Source of the DNA: Apostichopus japonicus
Lineage: Eukaryota; Echinodermata; Holothuroidea; Aspidochirotida; Stichopodidae
Direction: 5' to 3'
Length of the DNA stretch: 64,000 nucleotides
NCBI RefSeq assembly: GCF_037975245.1
Contig: NC_092572.1
Location: forward strand, 23,416,489 to 23,480,488
The notes under the pieces were generated by a model. The model worked only from the letters and a program-made list of their open reading frames with translations. It searched no databases and had not been told where the DNA came from. The position numbers and the translations under genes were made by a program. Numbering within the stretch: the first letter of the stretch is position 1; every line of letters begins with the position of its first letter. This document shows, in pieces, positions 12,350-23,843 of the stretch.

Positions 12350-12751
12350 TCAATGGTACTGGATAACGACGTGAAGGACTTGTACTGGTATCACGATGAC
12401 CGCGATCTGTTCCCAACTGTTGGCTTCTTCAATCGCTTCAGGTTCCTGTTCATTTTGAGTTATTGCTAGACAAACTTGCTCCAACTGCCGGGCGATATGT
12501 CCGGCGCCTGCTGTTTCTTTAAGTGTTGCTAGAAAGACTTCATATGCTCGTTCTCCTCTTTGTTGTAGCATGAAGATAAATCGTCGAATCTTTCTGTTTC
12601 GATTACATTCGGCTTCCAGGAGAGCAGCATCCGAATGATCGAATATATTGTTAGCGATGAGAGCAGGAATGCAAGGATCTATCTGCAGATCCTCTACCAA
12701 GAGAGGCAGAGATCTATTAAGGGCCTCTCTCTGTTGCCATGACATCGCCAT
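12350..12751 (-). CDS. CARD-only protein 1 (133 residues)
   Basis: A single coding exon starts at MAMSWQQREALN and ends at TGA (12350-12352). Residues about 4-92 read as a caspase-recruitment domain: six amphipathic helices, the DxLxxxxIF turn near residue 35, the RKIRRFIFMLQQRG segment and the late L-x-x-x-AGxGHIARQL helix. No caspase, kinase, NACHT or membrane segment follows; the tail of about 40 residues is acidic then hydrophobic. CARDs pair with other CARDs to build death or immune signalling complexes, so this may be an adaptor or a decoy (inference). A good acceptor (TTTTCTGCAG|) lies 13 bases before the ATG, so a 5' non-coding exon is likely; 13078 is a candidate donor. It is clearly related to the gene at 23532-23843. 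Confidence 0.75.
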   Translation of the reverse strand: MAMSWQQREALNRSLPLLVEDLQIDPCIPALIANNIFDHSDAALLEAECNRNRKIRRFIFMLQQRGERAYEVFLATLKETAGAGHIARQLEQVCLAITQNEQEPEAIEEANSWEQIAVIVIPVQVLHVVIQYH

Positions 12752-13652
12752 GATACTTGATTGTCTGCAGAAAATGAAATAAAGGAATCAAACACCAAGA
12801 ATTCAAGTCATGTCTTTGAGATACAGTGATTTTAGGCCTAAGTAACATGGAGCGCATGATAAAAGTATATGAGCTCAAACTGTGGTACCCTATAATCCAG
12901 CATGGTTGACTGAACAGTGTTGTACACCAATAGGGTATCGTTGCTGTGTCGTCATGGAATGATAATGGGGGCTTGCATTGAGATATCCTCTTTGCCCAAG
13001 ACCCCAATCCCCATGGGGTCAGCTATAGTCTTCATATATCTTTGGTTAAACCAATCATGTAGGTTTATATCGCTTACCGAAGTGAAACTGTTCAAATGAC
13101 AATGTGGTGAACGCTCTCAACTACTCAAGGATGCTCCGTCACAGAACTCTGCCGTGCCGAAACGATTCCGATGAAATCCTGGGAAGAATTATAAGACCAT
13201 TTGGTTTGGTAGGACTCAAGACTCTAAACTCTAGAATGGAAAAATTAGAAGACAAATTTGTAGGAATTATTACTATTTCATTAAACAAAGTTGAGAAAAA
13301 ACATAAATAATCTATAGATGAATGAATGTTTGAAATATCATGACGTTGCGACAACTCTGCAAAGAAATGTAGGTCAGAGCCTTCTCTATATAAGGCTCTG
13401 ATGTAGGTTTACTAATAGCGCCCTCTATTATTTAATACTGTTTAATATGCTGTGCATGTTTCTTCCGGAGTGACATACGTTTCGTTCGTACCAGATGTGT
13501 GTAGTTTAATAGACGTATGCTCAGATTCGGGGGATTTTCACTCACATTAAAGTGAACTTCACAGTTGGCTTTCCACCAGGACAAAAAAGAAAGCGTAAGT
13601 AATTTTACTCCATGATCATTTTCGTAGTTTGTAAAAACTCCTTGTATCCAGG
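12752..13652. other. Probable intron and 5' flank of CARD gene 1
   Basis: The acceptor for the CARD exon is at 12764-12773 on the minus strand. A minus-strand donor-like site TTCG|GTAAGC ends at 13078, with the same TTCG|GTRAG form as sites at 21054 and 25872. No coding exon was recognised. Confidence 0.4.
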
Positions 13653-14028
13653 CAAGGGCGTAGGAACCGGGGGGGCTGGGGGGCGCCAGCCCCCCAGTGA
13701 AAAATGTGGAGGGGCGGAAGTATCATTCCGCCCCCCCCCCCCCCGCTTCGCAAGTCAGAAAACCCCTTTTTCATTTCCAAATGAGAAAAAAATCTCATTT
13801 GGAGCACCAAATTGCATCTAAGGCCAGGTGAAAATGCAAAATTATATACAAAATGGAGTGGGTAGATTGAAGTGTGCTATATTGCACCAAATTGCATCTG
13901 AGGCCCCCTGGAAATGCAAAAAAATTCCAAAGGGGAGGGGGACACCCCCTCCCCTTAGACCCCTCCCCCAGGCCGGCCATCAGTCTTCAGCCCCCCCCCC
14001 CACTCAAAAGTACCTTCCTACGCCACTG
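13653..14028. mobile_element. 376-bp hAT-like MITE, copy 1
   Basis: The ends are CAAGGGCGTAGGAA and TTCCTACGCCACTG. The perfect octamer TATCCAGG occurs on both sides (13645-13652 and 14029-14036). The interior has long G and C tracts and the shared segment CCAAATTGCATCT. It is an inverted copy of the element at 21944-22296. Confidence 0.88.
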
Positions 14029-14036
14029 TATCCAGG

Positions 14037-14502
14037 GACTATGTGAGTCGACGGGAGGAGGTGCTCATTTACAAGTGTCAATTTCAAGTTATCTGTGTTA
14101 ATCAATATCATCATCGGTGTCCTAAAAGTATTACCTTTAAATTAAGGGAGGTAACGTCACCATATCGTCTTTCAAATGTCTGCCAGATTTTTTAAAGAAG
14201 ATTGAAATGATATTGTTTTTGTATTGTAACTTGCATAACGGTAGAACGTTTGAACACCGAATAATACTTCGTATCGTGGTAACATAAAACTATACGTTAA
14301 AGTATAATTGAAAAGATAACCAAGACTCTGTAAGCAACTAGGACTACTAGGACGGCAAAGGAATGTCGGGTATTCCCGTCCGAAGCGTGTTATAATGGCT
14401 CCTATGATATGTGTTGCTTTGTGCTCTGCATGGTAATCTCTTTACGCGTTTAGTGTATGCAAACAGGTGCGCATGACGAAGATCGAAATGGTAAGCAGTG
14501 CA
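14037..14502. promoter_or_regulatory. Flank with kappaB-like motif
   Basis: GGGTATTCCC at 14368-14377 sits inside a block, AAAGGAATGTCGGGTATT, that recurs at 18526 and in part at 20527 and 25074. No gene was recognised in this stretch. Confidence 0.3.
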
Positions 14503-15265
14503 CAAGGGCGGCGGAAGCACTTTTAATCTGGGGGGGCACCAACGTCGAAGGGCACTTTGCAGAAATTCGATTGGACTGATGCAGCCTTCTATTTAGTACC
14601 CTTTATAACTCTTATTGTATTATCTTTTTTGCGTATACACATCACTCCATCAACGCCACCCCCCCCCCCCCTCAAGGAAACAATGCATACTAGCACTGCA
14701 ATATCTAATGTGCAATTGGGAAACAAGGAAAAAGACAAAATGAGGTGAAATCATTATAAAGTCCAAGTCCCTGCACACGCGATCGATACATGCATGAAAG
14801 CAAATGAAATATGTCAAAATACTGAAAGAAAAATAATTTTCTATGTGTTTTTCAATGATTAAACTGATATTATTATAATCATTACTATTGTAACGACTTT
14901 CCCAATAATTCTAACCAATTTGGAAGGGTTATAACACGGCAAATGATTGTATGTTATTGGCACGCGATGTAATAACCAACGCATGCCTATACGATATGCA
15001 CATTAACATGTTGAACGCGCGCGTAGCGCGAAAAATTTTGGTAATATTTTTTCGGGCAAGTCGTTACATCACCCCAAATCAAATTGGGCTCCTACGCCCG
15101 TGGTAGTAAACATTTAAAACTTCCCGAAATATTTCATTCGACGTGGGTTTCGCTTTGTAAACTCTTTTTTATTTAGAAATTTTTATGTAGAAAAAGGGCA
15201 CATTTTTAACCTGAGGAAAAGTGGGGGGGCACGTGCCCCCTGTGCCCCCCCGGTTCCGCCGCCCT
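14503..15265. mobile_element. 763-bp hAT-like MITE
   Basis: Fourteen-base perfect terminal inverted repeats (CAAGGGCGGCGGAA and TTCCGCCGCCCTTG) lie between identical octamers GCAGTGCA (14495-14502 and 15266-15273). The interior is AT-rich with G/C tracts next to both ends and a GCGCGCGTAGCGCG palindrome near 15.02 kb. No transposase is present. Confidence 0.9.
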
Positions 15266-16281
15266 TGGCAGTGCAGTGAAGTAACTTTGTGCGTTCGTAG
15301 AGTTACGTGAGTAGAGCCCACCTTAATCGTATCTGAGGAAGGTATGGTGAATAGTAGTCTTGGTGAAGACAATGGTTCTATACATCATCGAATTATAACA
15401 CTAACTGAGGGCGCCCTTCCACAATTCTGCCTGTCAGTGAAATTAACCTTAAAACGAACTCGAAAGAGGAAGTGAGGGCGCACTCATATTAATTTTAACA
15501 GGCAAAGTAACATAATAATGCCAGGGTCTTGAACAAGGCTAAGTGAATAGATCAACGTTGTCCGTGTGTTGAGGGTAGATTGTTCACTTACGCAAGAGAC
15601 CAGGGAGTTAACATAAAAGAACAATTAAGAGTAATAATTTCGGATGCATCAACAAACTGACTGATTTGTTGAAATATACTCACATCAGCACAGCTACAAT
15701 TAAACTCATCTTATTTGTAACCTTACTGTATGACAAATGAGTAAAAACTAAAAAGACCAGAAATCGGCAACACTGGTATAGGAACTATACAGACAGGTGC
15801 GGCTGTTTATCAGTATGTAGCTTACATGCATGGGAGGTGAGGTGATACTGGATATAGCAAAGATATACAGCGGTATTAACAGTATGTTTAGTTGTATGGG
15901 AGGACTTATCTGTATATATAACGGCTGTGTAGCGAAGGTACGGCGTTATTATCGATATTTATACATTAGAGAAGGAGATAACGATTACAACAGTGCAGCG
16001 AAAGGAAGCCTCGGTACAGTGGACACGTTTTAATTTGTATGGAGGGACTCTTCGATACCGTCAGTAGAAAAGGTACTGCGGTATAACCGGTATTATTCTT
16101 GATGCTGCTTCGGAGGACATATCGATAGCATACTTAACACATCGAATCTACAACCTAATAATCAATAGACTATATCATGGACGTTACATATGAACCTAGG
16201 AGACTGACTTTGGTCAGCATGCGGGTTTGATAAGTCAATGAGGCTTCTTCGCGCGTTCCTGCTTGCATGAGGATCAAAAAT

Positions 16282-16292
16282 ACATACATACA

Positions 16293-16322
<30 letters not shown>
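16282..16322. repeat. CATA microsatellite
   Basis: About ten tandem tetranucleotide copies. Confidence 0.95.
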
Positions 16323-16326
<4 letters not shown>

Positions 16327-16408
16327 ATACACTAATAATCACAATGCCATCAGTGACACATACCTAACATCATTGTATACAATTGCGGCACACATAACTA
16401 CAAATGCC

Positions 16409-16424
16409 CGTCGCAAAACGTCGC
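16409..16424 (-). promoter_or_regulatory. Candidate 16-bp GCGAC dyad motif
   Basis: The minus strand reads GCGACGTTTTGCGACG, two GCGAC units 10 bases apart (one helical turn). The same form recurs at 17283, 17520, 18508, 19460, 20629, 21382, 25047 and 26056. Binding of any factor is inference. Confidence 0.4.
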
Positions 16425-16587
16425 ACCACATTGAATTGAAGGGAGATACTGTTTGCAGAAGTGTAAAATAGAACTAGGAAGTGAGAGGAGAATAATAGAT
16501 TGCAGGTTTAAACAAAACTTCACAAACTATCCGTCCGAAAACGAACTCAATATAAAGTACTTTCTTTGGTTGGACTTTAACAATTTC

Positions 16588-18412
16588 GACTGACATTGAG
16601 TTAATCTCTTTATATTTCATACAGGAAGTTGATTCAGTATGTGAAGATGAGTAGGTTGCGACTTATGTAATTGGAGACTGGTTTCTAATTTTCTACCAAA
16701 ACATTATTAACATCTTTCTTCTGTCACAGGAAACGTTTCAAAGGTTGAGAAGCAGTAATACTGTACATGTTACGCTATTAAATAAATCAGTGTAGAGTGT
16801 CTACTTAAAACAAATCTATTAAAAAATGTCAATTTTTAGTTTTCCGAGCAACTGACACATTTGTAAGATACGTTATATTTGTTAAGTGCATAATGCAATC
16901 AAATGCTACCGAACACTTACTCTGAACATCGTTAATGGTACAAATGATGCACAATGAGGATATTTGCATAAAAACTAAGTTGATAATATACACCTAAAGT
17001 CATCGTGAATAAATGAAGCCATGTTTACTCCTCACAAGTAAATACAAATGGTAATTATTGCAATATTTACCTGTATGCTTCTTCTGCAATCAAGATAATC
17101 TCACAAGACCATAAAGATTATGAAATAACACGTAACCATAATAGCTCCAACACTGACGCGCTCAAGCACCCTTGCAACCTACAAGTGTGCTCTGAGATAT
17201 ATATTCACTAGGCCTAAATCAGCTATCCCCTCACAGTCGATTTGAATAAGTTCTTACAAGCGCCATGCGCAGCTTATTAGTGGAGACGTTTTGCGGCGCC
17301 AGTTCAGGTGTAGGTGTGACTGCGCATGATTGATTTGTCGTAACGGGAAGAGTCGAAGAGTAAAGATAACTTTATTAATCATTAAAAGGAAACTACAGTG
17401 CTCGCAAGGCAAAAAAACATAAAAGATTAAAAAGTTCTAATAAAAAGTACGAAACTATGAAATAGCTAAATAGTCATTTTGATTCGATATACAAACACCC
17501 ACGCACGTTGGTTTATTTGGAGACGTTTTGCGACGCTGGTTTAAAACCCCGGTGAGCAATACAATGATTGTTTCATGTCATATAGGGATTAACTTGTAAG
17601 AGGGATATAGCAATGTTGCAGAACAATAATTTTGATTCTTTTTCATCGAGAAATACATCCACTTAACGTGCTTCCCCCGTGGCTGCATGCCTATATAAAG
17701 ATGATATTTTTTTTTATGGCGGACGGGAACGTGTCCCTCGTGCGCCCCCCCCCCCCCCCTCTAACCTACTAACTCTTGGTAGTTTGGTGAAAGGAAAGTA
17801 TATACTTGAAATAGTGAATCTATCTTACGGAATATATGAATGTACGATAAGTGTAACAGGTCCGTGGAGTATATAATTAACGGTCACTTACAACAATATG
17901 GAGACTGCATTTAGGTACCAAATTGAACGTTGCATACGAGTAGCCTATGTACCGCAACCCAGCACACCTGCGAATCGGAGAAGCCAACTGTCCCCGTACC
18001 GATTAGTTCTTCGTCCTCGCTGCGTTTTTTTTTTTTAAATTGAATGACAGCAACAGGTTATTCTACAACAAGGTAATCTAACGCGGATTTTTCTGTCACA
18101 GTTGTATGATCATTTTTATTAACTAAGAAATCTATATATGTTAGGATTAAGTGTGATTATATTATATAATAATGATAATATTGTATCCTTGTAACTAACA
18201 TAAAAGACAATAGTTTTTGTACTTACCAATCTTGTATACACAGTCAATAATCATGAATAACCAGAGTTATCTCCACTTCAAAAGAAGTAATCGCACACAT
18301 GCAGTCACTATTAGTAGCTGAGTTCAAATGCGACTGAAGCTGAGTTTACACGATTGAAATTAAAATTGGAAACTGATAGGCGACGCAAAAAGACGCATCT
18401 ATATTTTCAAAC
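16588..18412. repeat. Local segmental duplication, copy A
   Basis: Several blocks in this stretch recur in the same order in 19138-20412. They include TTGAGTTAATCTC...ATACAGGAAGTTG (about 16.6 kb), CATGCGCAG...GAGACGTTTTGCG (about 17.27 kb), CGTCCTCGCTGCG (about 18.01 kb) and TTGTACTTACCAATCTTG (about 18.22 kb). The copies have diverged with many indels. No intact reading frame was found. Confidence 0.72.
17520..17535 (+). promoter_or_regulatory. Candidate GCGAC dyad motif
   Basis: GAGACGTTTTGCGACG. A diverged copy, GAGACGTTTTGCGGCG, lies at 17283-17298. Confidence 0.4.
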
Positions 18413-18507
18413 CCAGTGTGTTGTCATTTGAAACACACTGTATTGACTTAAGAAAAAACTCATTCAAGAGATTATGATGACGTGATACACAACACCAGTA
18501 CTACCGT

Positions 18508-18547
18508 GCGACACTTTGCGACGACAAAGGAATGTCGGGTATTTCCC
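18508..18547 (+). promoter_or_regulatory. Composite site: GCGAC dyad plus kappaB-like motif
   Basis: GCGACACTTTGCGACG is followed 13 bases later by GGGTATTTCCC, and then by CTCGCACGTGT. On the minus strand a possible 5' splice site ends at 18227, about 280 bases downstream, as expected if this is a promoter for a minus-strand first exon. Confidence 0.4.
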
Positions 18548-19137
18548 GCTCGCACGTGTGTAAGTAGCCAATGTATATCAATATAGCTGTGCTGGATATT
18601 CAATCCAATCTGATAGGTCGTCGCATTGTGATAGGCGTGCGCCGTACAGAACATGAGTATAAGCTACACATGGAAAATTGAGTCACCATGGCAGTTCATA
18701 ATGGTGAACACGTAAACGATATGTAATCTGGCTTTTGTCTTTGTGGAATATCAAAGATAACTTTGTAGCTGTGCCCTGGCCCAAAATGAAAACACAAAAT
18801 ACGTATATGTTGATCGGTATTGACTTGATTGTGTCAGCTGTGTTGAAACATTGTATGTTATATAGTAGGGTGAGTGGCCCACGCTCCGCCCCCGGTGAAA
18901 ATGAGAGGACCGCCTCAAAACAGACCCGAAATCAGCGTGATTTTAGAAACTGAACGTATATGAGTGAGAGAACAAGAATAAATGAAAGCACAGCCCAAAA
19001 TCGGCAATCATATTGTCTTTGGCAGTTTATCACCACCTAATACGGAATACCCCTTAAAAACACACTAGCAACAAAACTGACGCACAGACTGAGCAACCCC
19101 ACTAGACCTGCCCCACCCCTACAAAAAAAAATCGACA

Positions 19138-20412
19138 AAGATTGAGTTAATCTCGTTATATTTCATACAGGAAGTTGTATTGCAATATGTTTTAACATCT
19201 GACTTCTGCTGCAGGAAGCGATTCCATAAAGTTGAGCTGCAGCAATACATATAACATTATAAACAAAATTAGTGTAGCGTATCTGTATCATTTTCTACCG
19301 AAACAAATCTTTCAAAAATAACTTACCCAACCTACACATCCGTGTGCTCTGAAATCAATCACAAGGCCTACATATGCCCAATCATCTCCTCAGAGTTCAT
19401 ATATAAATAGTCACTTTGAATGAGTTCATTTAAGCGCCGCCATGCGCAGTTTATCATTTGAGACGTTTTGCGACGCCAGTTTCAGGTGTTGGAGTCAAAG
19501 CGCGAGATTGTTTAATTTCCTAGTTTGAAACGGGATATTGACATGTTACATGTGTCCTGTAAAGGGTAAATATTCCAACGAACCAAACTAACGGATTCAA
19601 AGATACGAAGGTGTGCATTCCGACCAGTACGGAGAGTGGTTTCCATGGGAACAAACTGCTAAGCGACGTTTTGCAAATGCAAGGCTAGTTGAATGTTGTG
19701 TTGAAATACCTCTCATGTTAATGCATGTATTACTCTTGTATAGTTTTTCTCGTCCTCGCTGCGGTTTTACAATTAAGTGAAATTTTACATCTTGGATTTT
19801 CGATCTGTAACAGTTGTATGACGATTCTATTAACTAAGCATATCTATATGTGATGATTAATTGTAAGTTTAGCGACCAAATTATGTTCTCGTTTAATAAG
19901 GCGTCCTGTCAGTGGTGACTCCGTATGGTGGTTTCCATCAATCTAATACGGCAATGAGTCCTGCGTGTGTACCCACATGTGCCTGTGTCATTTCAATATA
20001 GTGTGACAAGAGAGTGTGTCAGCAGCACCACCTGATCACGTTTTCAAACACTATGCAAATTTGGTGACTTACAGGGAAATAATCTGGAAACATAATAGAA
20101 ACACTTTACATAAGACTGAAATTAATAAAAATCATAAGTTTTGAGTGGAAGAAAACTGGAAGAAATCAATTTTGTTACATTTGTACGAAGTAGCCTTGTA
20201 ACTTACATAAAATACAATGTTTTGTACTTACTAATCTTGTGTACACAGTCAATCATGAATGACGAAAGTTATGTTTACTTCGAATAAGTTATCGAACAGC
20301 TGCAGACACTATTAGTATAGCTATGTTCAAATGAGACAGCTTAGTTTACACTATTGAATTATATATTATATCCATACGCGACGCAAAGAGACACATCTAG
20401 GTTCCACTTTGG
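19138..20412. repeat. Local segmental duplication, copy B
   Basis: This is the shorter, collinear copy of 16588-18412. Both copies keep a minus-strand 5' splice-site-like sequence (ending at 18227 and 20232) and a GCGACGCAAA-type sequence 150-160 bases beyond it. Confidence 0.72.
19460..19475 (+). promoter_or_regulatory. Candidate GCGAC dyad motif
   Basis: GAGACGTTTTGCGACG, inside duplication copy B and collinear with 17283 in copy A. A partial copy GCGACGTTTTGC lies at 19663. Confidence 0.4.
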
Positions 20413-20533
20413 TTAGTTGAATCACACTGTATTGAAATGAAGATAGAGTTACGGGATATTAAACATATCCAAGAAACCCTGATGTCATGACCTATACACC
20501 ACGGTACCAGTTCTACTACTACTGACAAATGTC

Positions 20534-20644
20534 GGGTATTTCCTTCTCGCACGTGTTTAAATATGTGTCAATATTACTGGGCTGGATATTCTGATAAAAA
20601 CAAAAGTACTACCGAGTCACCAGTACTATCGACACTTTGCGACG
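20534..20644 (+). promoter_or_regulatory. Composite site: kappaB-like motif and GCGAC dyad
   Basis: GGGTATTTCC at 20534-20543 and TCGACACTTTGCGACG at 20629-20644. The candidate minus-strand donor at 20232 lies downstream. Confidence 0.35.
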
Positions 20645-21381
20645 GCAAAATAATCACCTTCGAATGACTATAAGATCACTTATACGTACGATATTACGTA
20701 GCGGATGTCATTTTTCTCTCTCGATGCATTGTAATGCAAGCACGCAAACTTGTCGAAAACGCTTCGTATAATAAAACGATAAATATATGAAGGTGGTTAT
20801 AGTACTCAGTAAGCTTCAATTTTCGTCATGTTTCTAGACATGAAATGGCGGACATACATACTATTTGTATAACATCAAACATTCTGTACGATTCATACTC
20901 GATGGTGATACAGTCCTATGCCATTCAGCACATGTATGTCCTCTAAGTAAGACACTAAAACAAGTTCGATACAACATCGATACGAAGAAAGATCACATTT
21001 TAACTTAGCGTTATCTAAGAAACGAGAATTTGAGATTTTGTTTTTAAACTTACCGAAATAGAGTAACGAGGAGAAAAGCCACACTCTCTTCATGTTAAGT
21101 TGTAGACAAGTCTCAAAGATAACCTTTAGTTATGAAGCAGCAAAGCACATATGTCAAACAAGTTCAATTGAAACAATTTTCTCCATATAAATAAAATAAA
21201 CAACAATAGGTCACGTTTGAATAGCACTGCAATCCTCTATAATGACGCGATTATTTTCACAAAATCATATAAAAAGCCTGAACCAGTAGAAAGGGGAACA
21301 GACCGCTCGAACCTGTATCTGATGCTACAAAGTTTATCAATCTATAGTGCGTAAAATATTTTTACTGATTCAGAACAAGAC

Positions 21382-21397
21382 CGTCGCAAAACGTCGC
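21382..21397 (-). promoter_or_regulatory. Candidate GCGAC dyad motif
   Basis: Perfect GCGACGTTTTGCGACG on the minus strand. A candidate donor TTTCG|GTAAGT ends at 21054, downstream on the same strand. Confidence 0.4.
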
Positions 21398-21943
21398 AAT
21401 GTTTTTGGAGCGGCGTATTGAATTGAAAGGATTGTTTTATTGACACAATCAGTGACGACATATTATGGAATCTTTATTTAGAGCGTATGGACTCTTTTAC
21501 TAAGAAAAGGCATACTATTTCCTTTTGAGATCAATTGTTCAGATCAACCAATGGAATATCACCGCGCGCCTTTTTATCGCGTCGCACTACTTCACGTCTA
21601 ATGTGAAAGGGCCTTTACGGCGATGGCTTTTGATTGACATGATTCGGCTCGTAAGGAATACAAGGCAGTTGTTCCTTGGACACATCCGACGGCTTGTTTA
21701 TAGACTTGAGATACTATAGGCTATGAAACCATTTAGGAGATTTTTTTTTATAGAGTCACCCCCATAAATACGTGGATGTAATAAGCCCTGTTGTGAATTG
21801 CTTAGGGTAGAGAAACTTACGTCAGTTTGGTTATTTCTATATTACAGTACAGGTGGTTCATTTACGGTCAGCGTCTTTATCCAAGGGCTACGTAACAGCA
21901 GCTCAATATACCCAATTTATTATGTCCTCTCCATGTGTTTGAT

Positions 21944-22296
21944 CAGTGGCGTAGGAAGGTACTTTTGAGTGGGGGGCTGAAGACTGATGGCCGGCCTGGG
22001 GGAGGGGTCTAAGGGGAGGGGTATCCCCCTCCCCTTTTTGGCATTTCCAGGTGACCTCAGATGCAATGTGGTGCAATGTAGTACACTTCAACACCTACTC
22101 CATTTTGTAAAAACTTTTGCACTTTCACCTGGCCTTAGATGCAATTTGGTGCTCCAAATGAGATTTTTCTCACATTTGGAAATGAAAAAGGGATTTTCTG
22201 ACTGGCGAAGCGGGGGGGGGGGGCGGAATGATACTTCCGCCCCTCCATATTTTGCACTGGGGCTGGCGCCCCCACCCCCCGGTTCCTATGCACTTA
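21944..22296. mobile_element. 353-bp hAT-like MITE, copy 2 (inverted)
   Basis: The ends are CAGTGGCGTAGGAA and TTCCTATGCACTTA. The flanks TGTTTGAT (21936-21943) and TGTTTGAC (22297-22304) form an octamer with one mismatch. It matches the reverse complement of 13653-14028 over most of its length. Confidence 0.85.
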
Positions 22297-22304
22297 TGTT
22301 TGAC

Positions 22305-23531
22305 TACCGCACTGCTGTAACAAAATCGGTAAGTCTCAGGATAGTGACTAATAAAACACGATAGTAATGGAAGGGTATGAGAGTGAACCATCAATTTCCA
22401 ATCAGTTACTCGAAGTCCAATATTAGAGACCTGTCTATCTTTTGCGGATAACTAGATGACGTAACCATGACGTTGATACTTTCATAATAGCCTGTATCAT
22501 CGAATTCATATTCCTTACTAAATGGAGATGATTTCTGACTGATATAGAAAGGTTTTAGTTGTTAAGTTTGTATGCATATCGTGTTTGTGTTCATGTAAAA
22601 TGTATGGAACGAAAAAAGAAATACAACAGAACGTTTCATACAAGTAAATTAAAGGAAACGCATCGCTAGGATATTTAATTTGCTCAGATTATTAATGGCT
22701 TTACTTCATAGATAAAATTCGTACAGGACTAGGGAATGGAAGTGAAATAAACTTACTACATTTGTTTAGAGTAAATGTGAACACTTGTCGTTGAGAGTTC
22801 CAATAAAGTAGGCTAACTTAAGTTCTTATTTAAAGGTTAATTAAACGGTCGAACCTACACACAAATCTTGTAATAAACGAAATTAAGCATTTATAAACCA
22901 CTTTTCTTTATAAAGGTTCACAAGACGAAAGCAGATACCGCTAGTTGAATAATGATATAAGAAAGAAGTTTAATCACATAACAAACACATTTATTCATGA
23001 ATTATTTGAGAAGCCCAGGGAAGAGGTAATGATCTATATACATTCTTTATAGGGTGAGGAATAAACCCCTCCTTCAGACGACTTGACCTCATATATCAAT
23101 GTTTGTCGAGTGAAGGATTACATTACGTATACATATCCTCTGAATGCGAATATTTCAATGAGTCTGAAACTAGGTTGGTTATGACCTCAAATTAGAGTAG
23201 CTAAAACAATTGCTGATATGTTCAATAGTAAACATGGCAAAAAATGATGATACCAATATCCAAAACGTACACAGATGTGAAGTCATTGTGGAGTTTATGC
23301 TCTATGAGTCTAAATAAAAGTTTATCATTTATATCATGCCAAGTGAATGAGTTATAGTCATTAGGAATGAACCGTTACGAGTCTTATAAACTTAACTTTA
23401 GGCTAAGGCATTCGGCCCTTGTTTGAAGAGTTAAGATCTGAGAAAGGTAGAAAGCTACGTTGGATATGTTTCGCCCGGCTGGTGGAATTCTGTAGCTGAT
23501 GGCCGAGTAAAGTCTCTGACAGACCTCTGCA
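22305..23531. other. 3' flank of CARD gene 2
   Basis: AT-rich, no recognised gene. A minus-strand AATAAA at 22990-22995, about 540 bases past the stop, could be the polyadenylation signal. Confidence 0.35.
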
Positions 23532-23843
23532 TTAGATGTTATTATCCCTCGTCATCTCTTCACTGAGTTGTTGTAAGTAAGTAGCTAGATGTCGCGTGCC
23601 AGCCGTTTCGTTCAACGTTGCTACGAAGACTTGGTAAGCACGTTGTCCACGGCTCTGAAGCATGCTGATAAATATCTGAATTCTACGGCACCGATCACCG
23701 ACAGCTGCAAGTAGCTCTGAGTCTGCGTGGCTGAATAGATCGGTCGCTATCAGGTGTGTTATGCATTGGGTCACTTCAAGATCCTGCACCAGCCTCGGTA
23801 GTGCTCTATTAAGAGTCAGTCGTTGTTGCCTTGACATAGACAT
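23532..23843 (-). CDS. CARD-only protein 2 (103 residues)
   Basis: The start is placed at MSMSRQQRLTLN, because the frame upstream runs into an acceptor (TTTATTTTCAG|) 14 bases before this ATG; the longer open frame would read through intron. The stop is TAA at 23532-23534. Residues about 4-92 align without gaps to the other CARD protein: RQQRLTLNRALPRLVQDLE versus WQQREALNRSLPLLVEDLQ, and MLQSRGQRAYQVFVATLNETAG versus MLQQRGERAYEVFLATLKETAG. It lacks the extra tail of its paralogue and ends soon after the domain. It probably works through CARD-CARD contacts (inference). A 5' non-coding exon is expected further right. Confidence 0.75.
   Translation of the reverse strand: MSMSRQQRLTLNRALPRLVQDLEVTQCITHLIATDLFSHADSELLAAVGDRCRRIQIFISMLQSRGQRAYQVFVATLNETAGTRHLATYLQQLSEEMTRDNNI

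Noticed and set aside
13104-13310. 68-codon plus-strand open frame
   Set aside because: No similarity recognised and it overlaps the probable 5' region of CARD gene 1 on the other strand.
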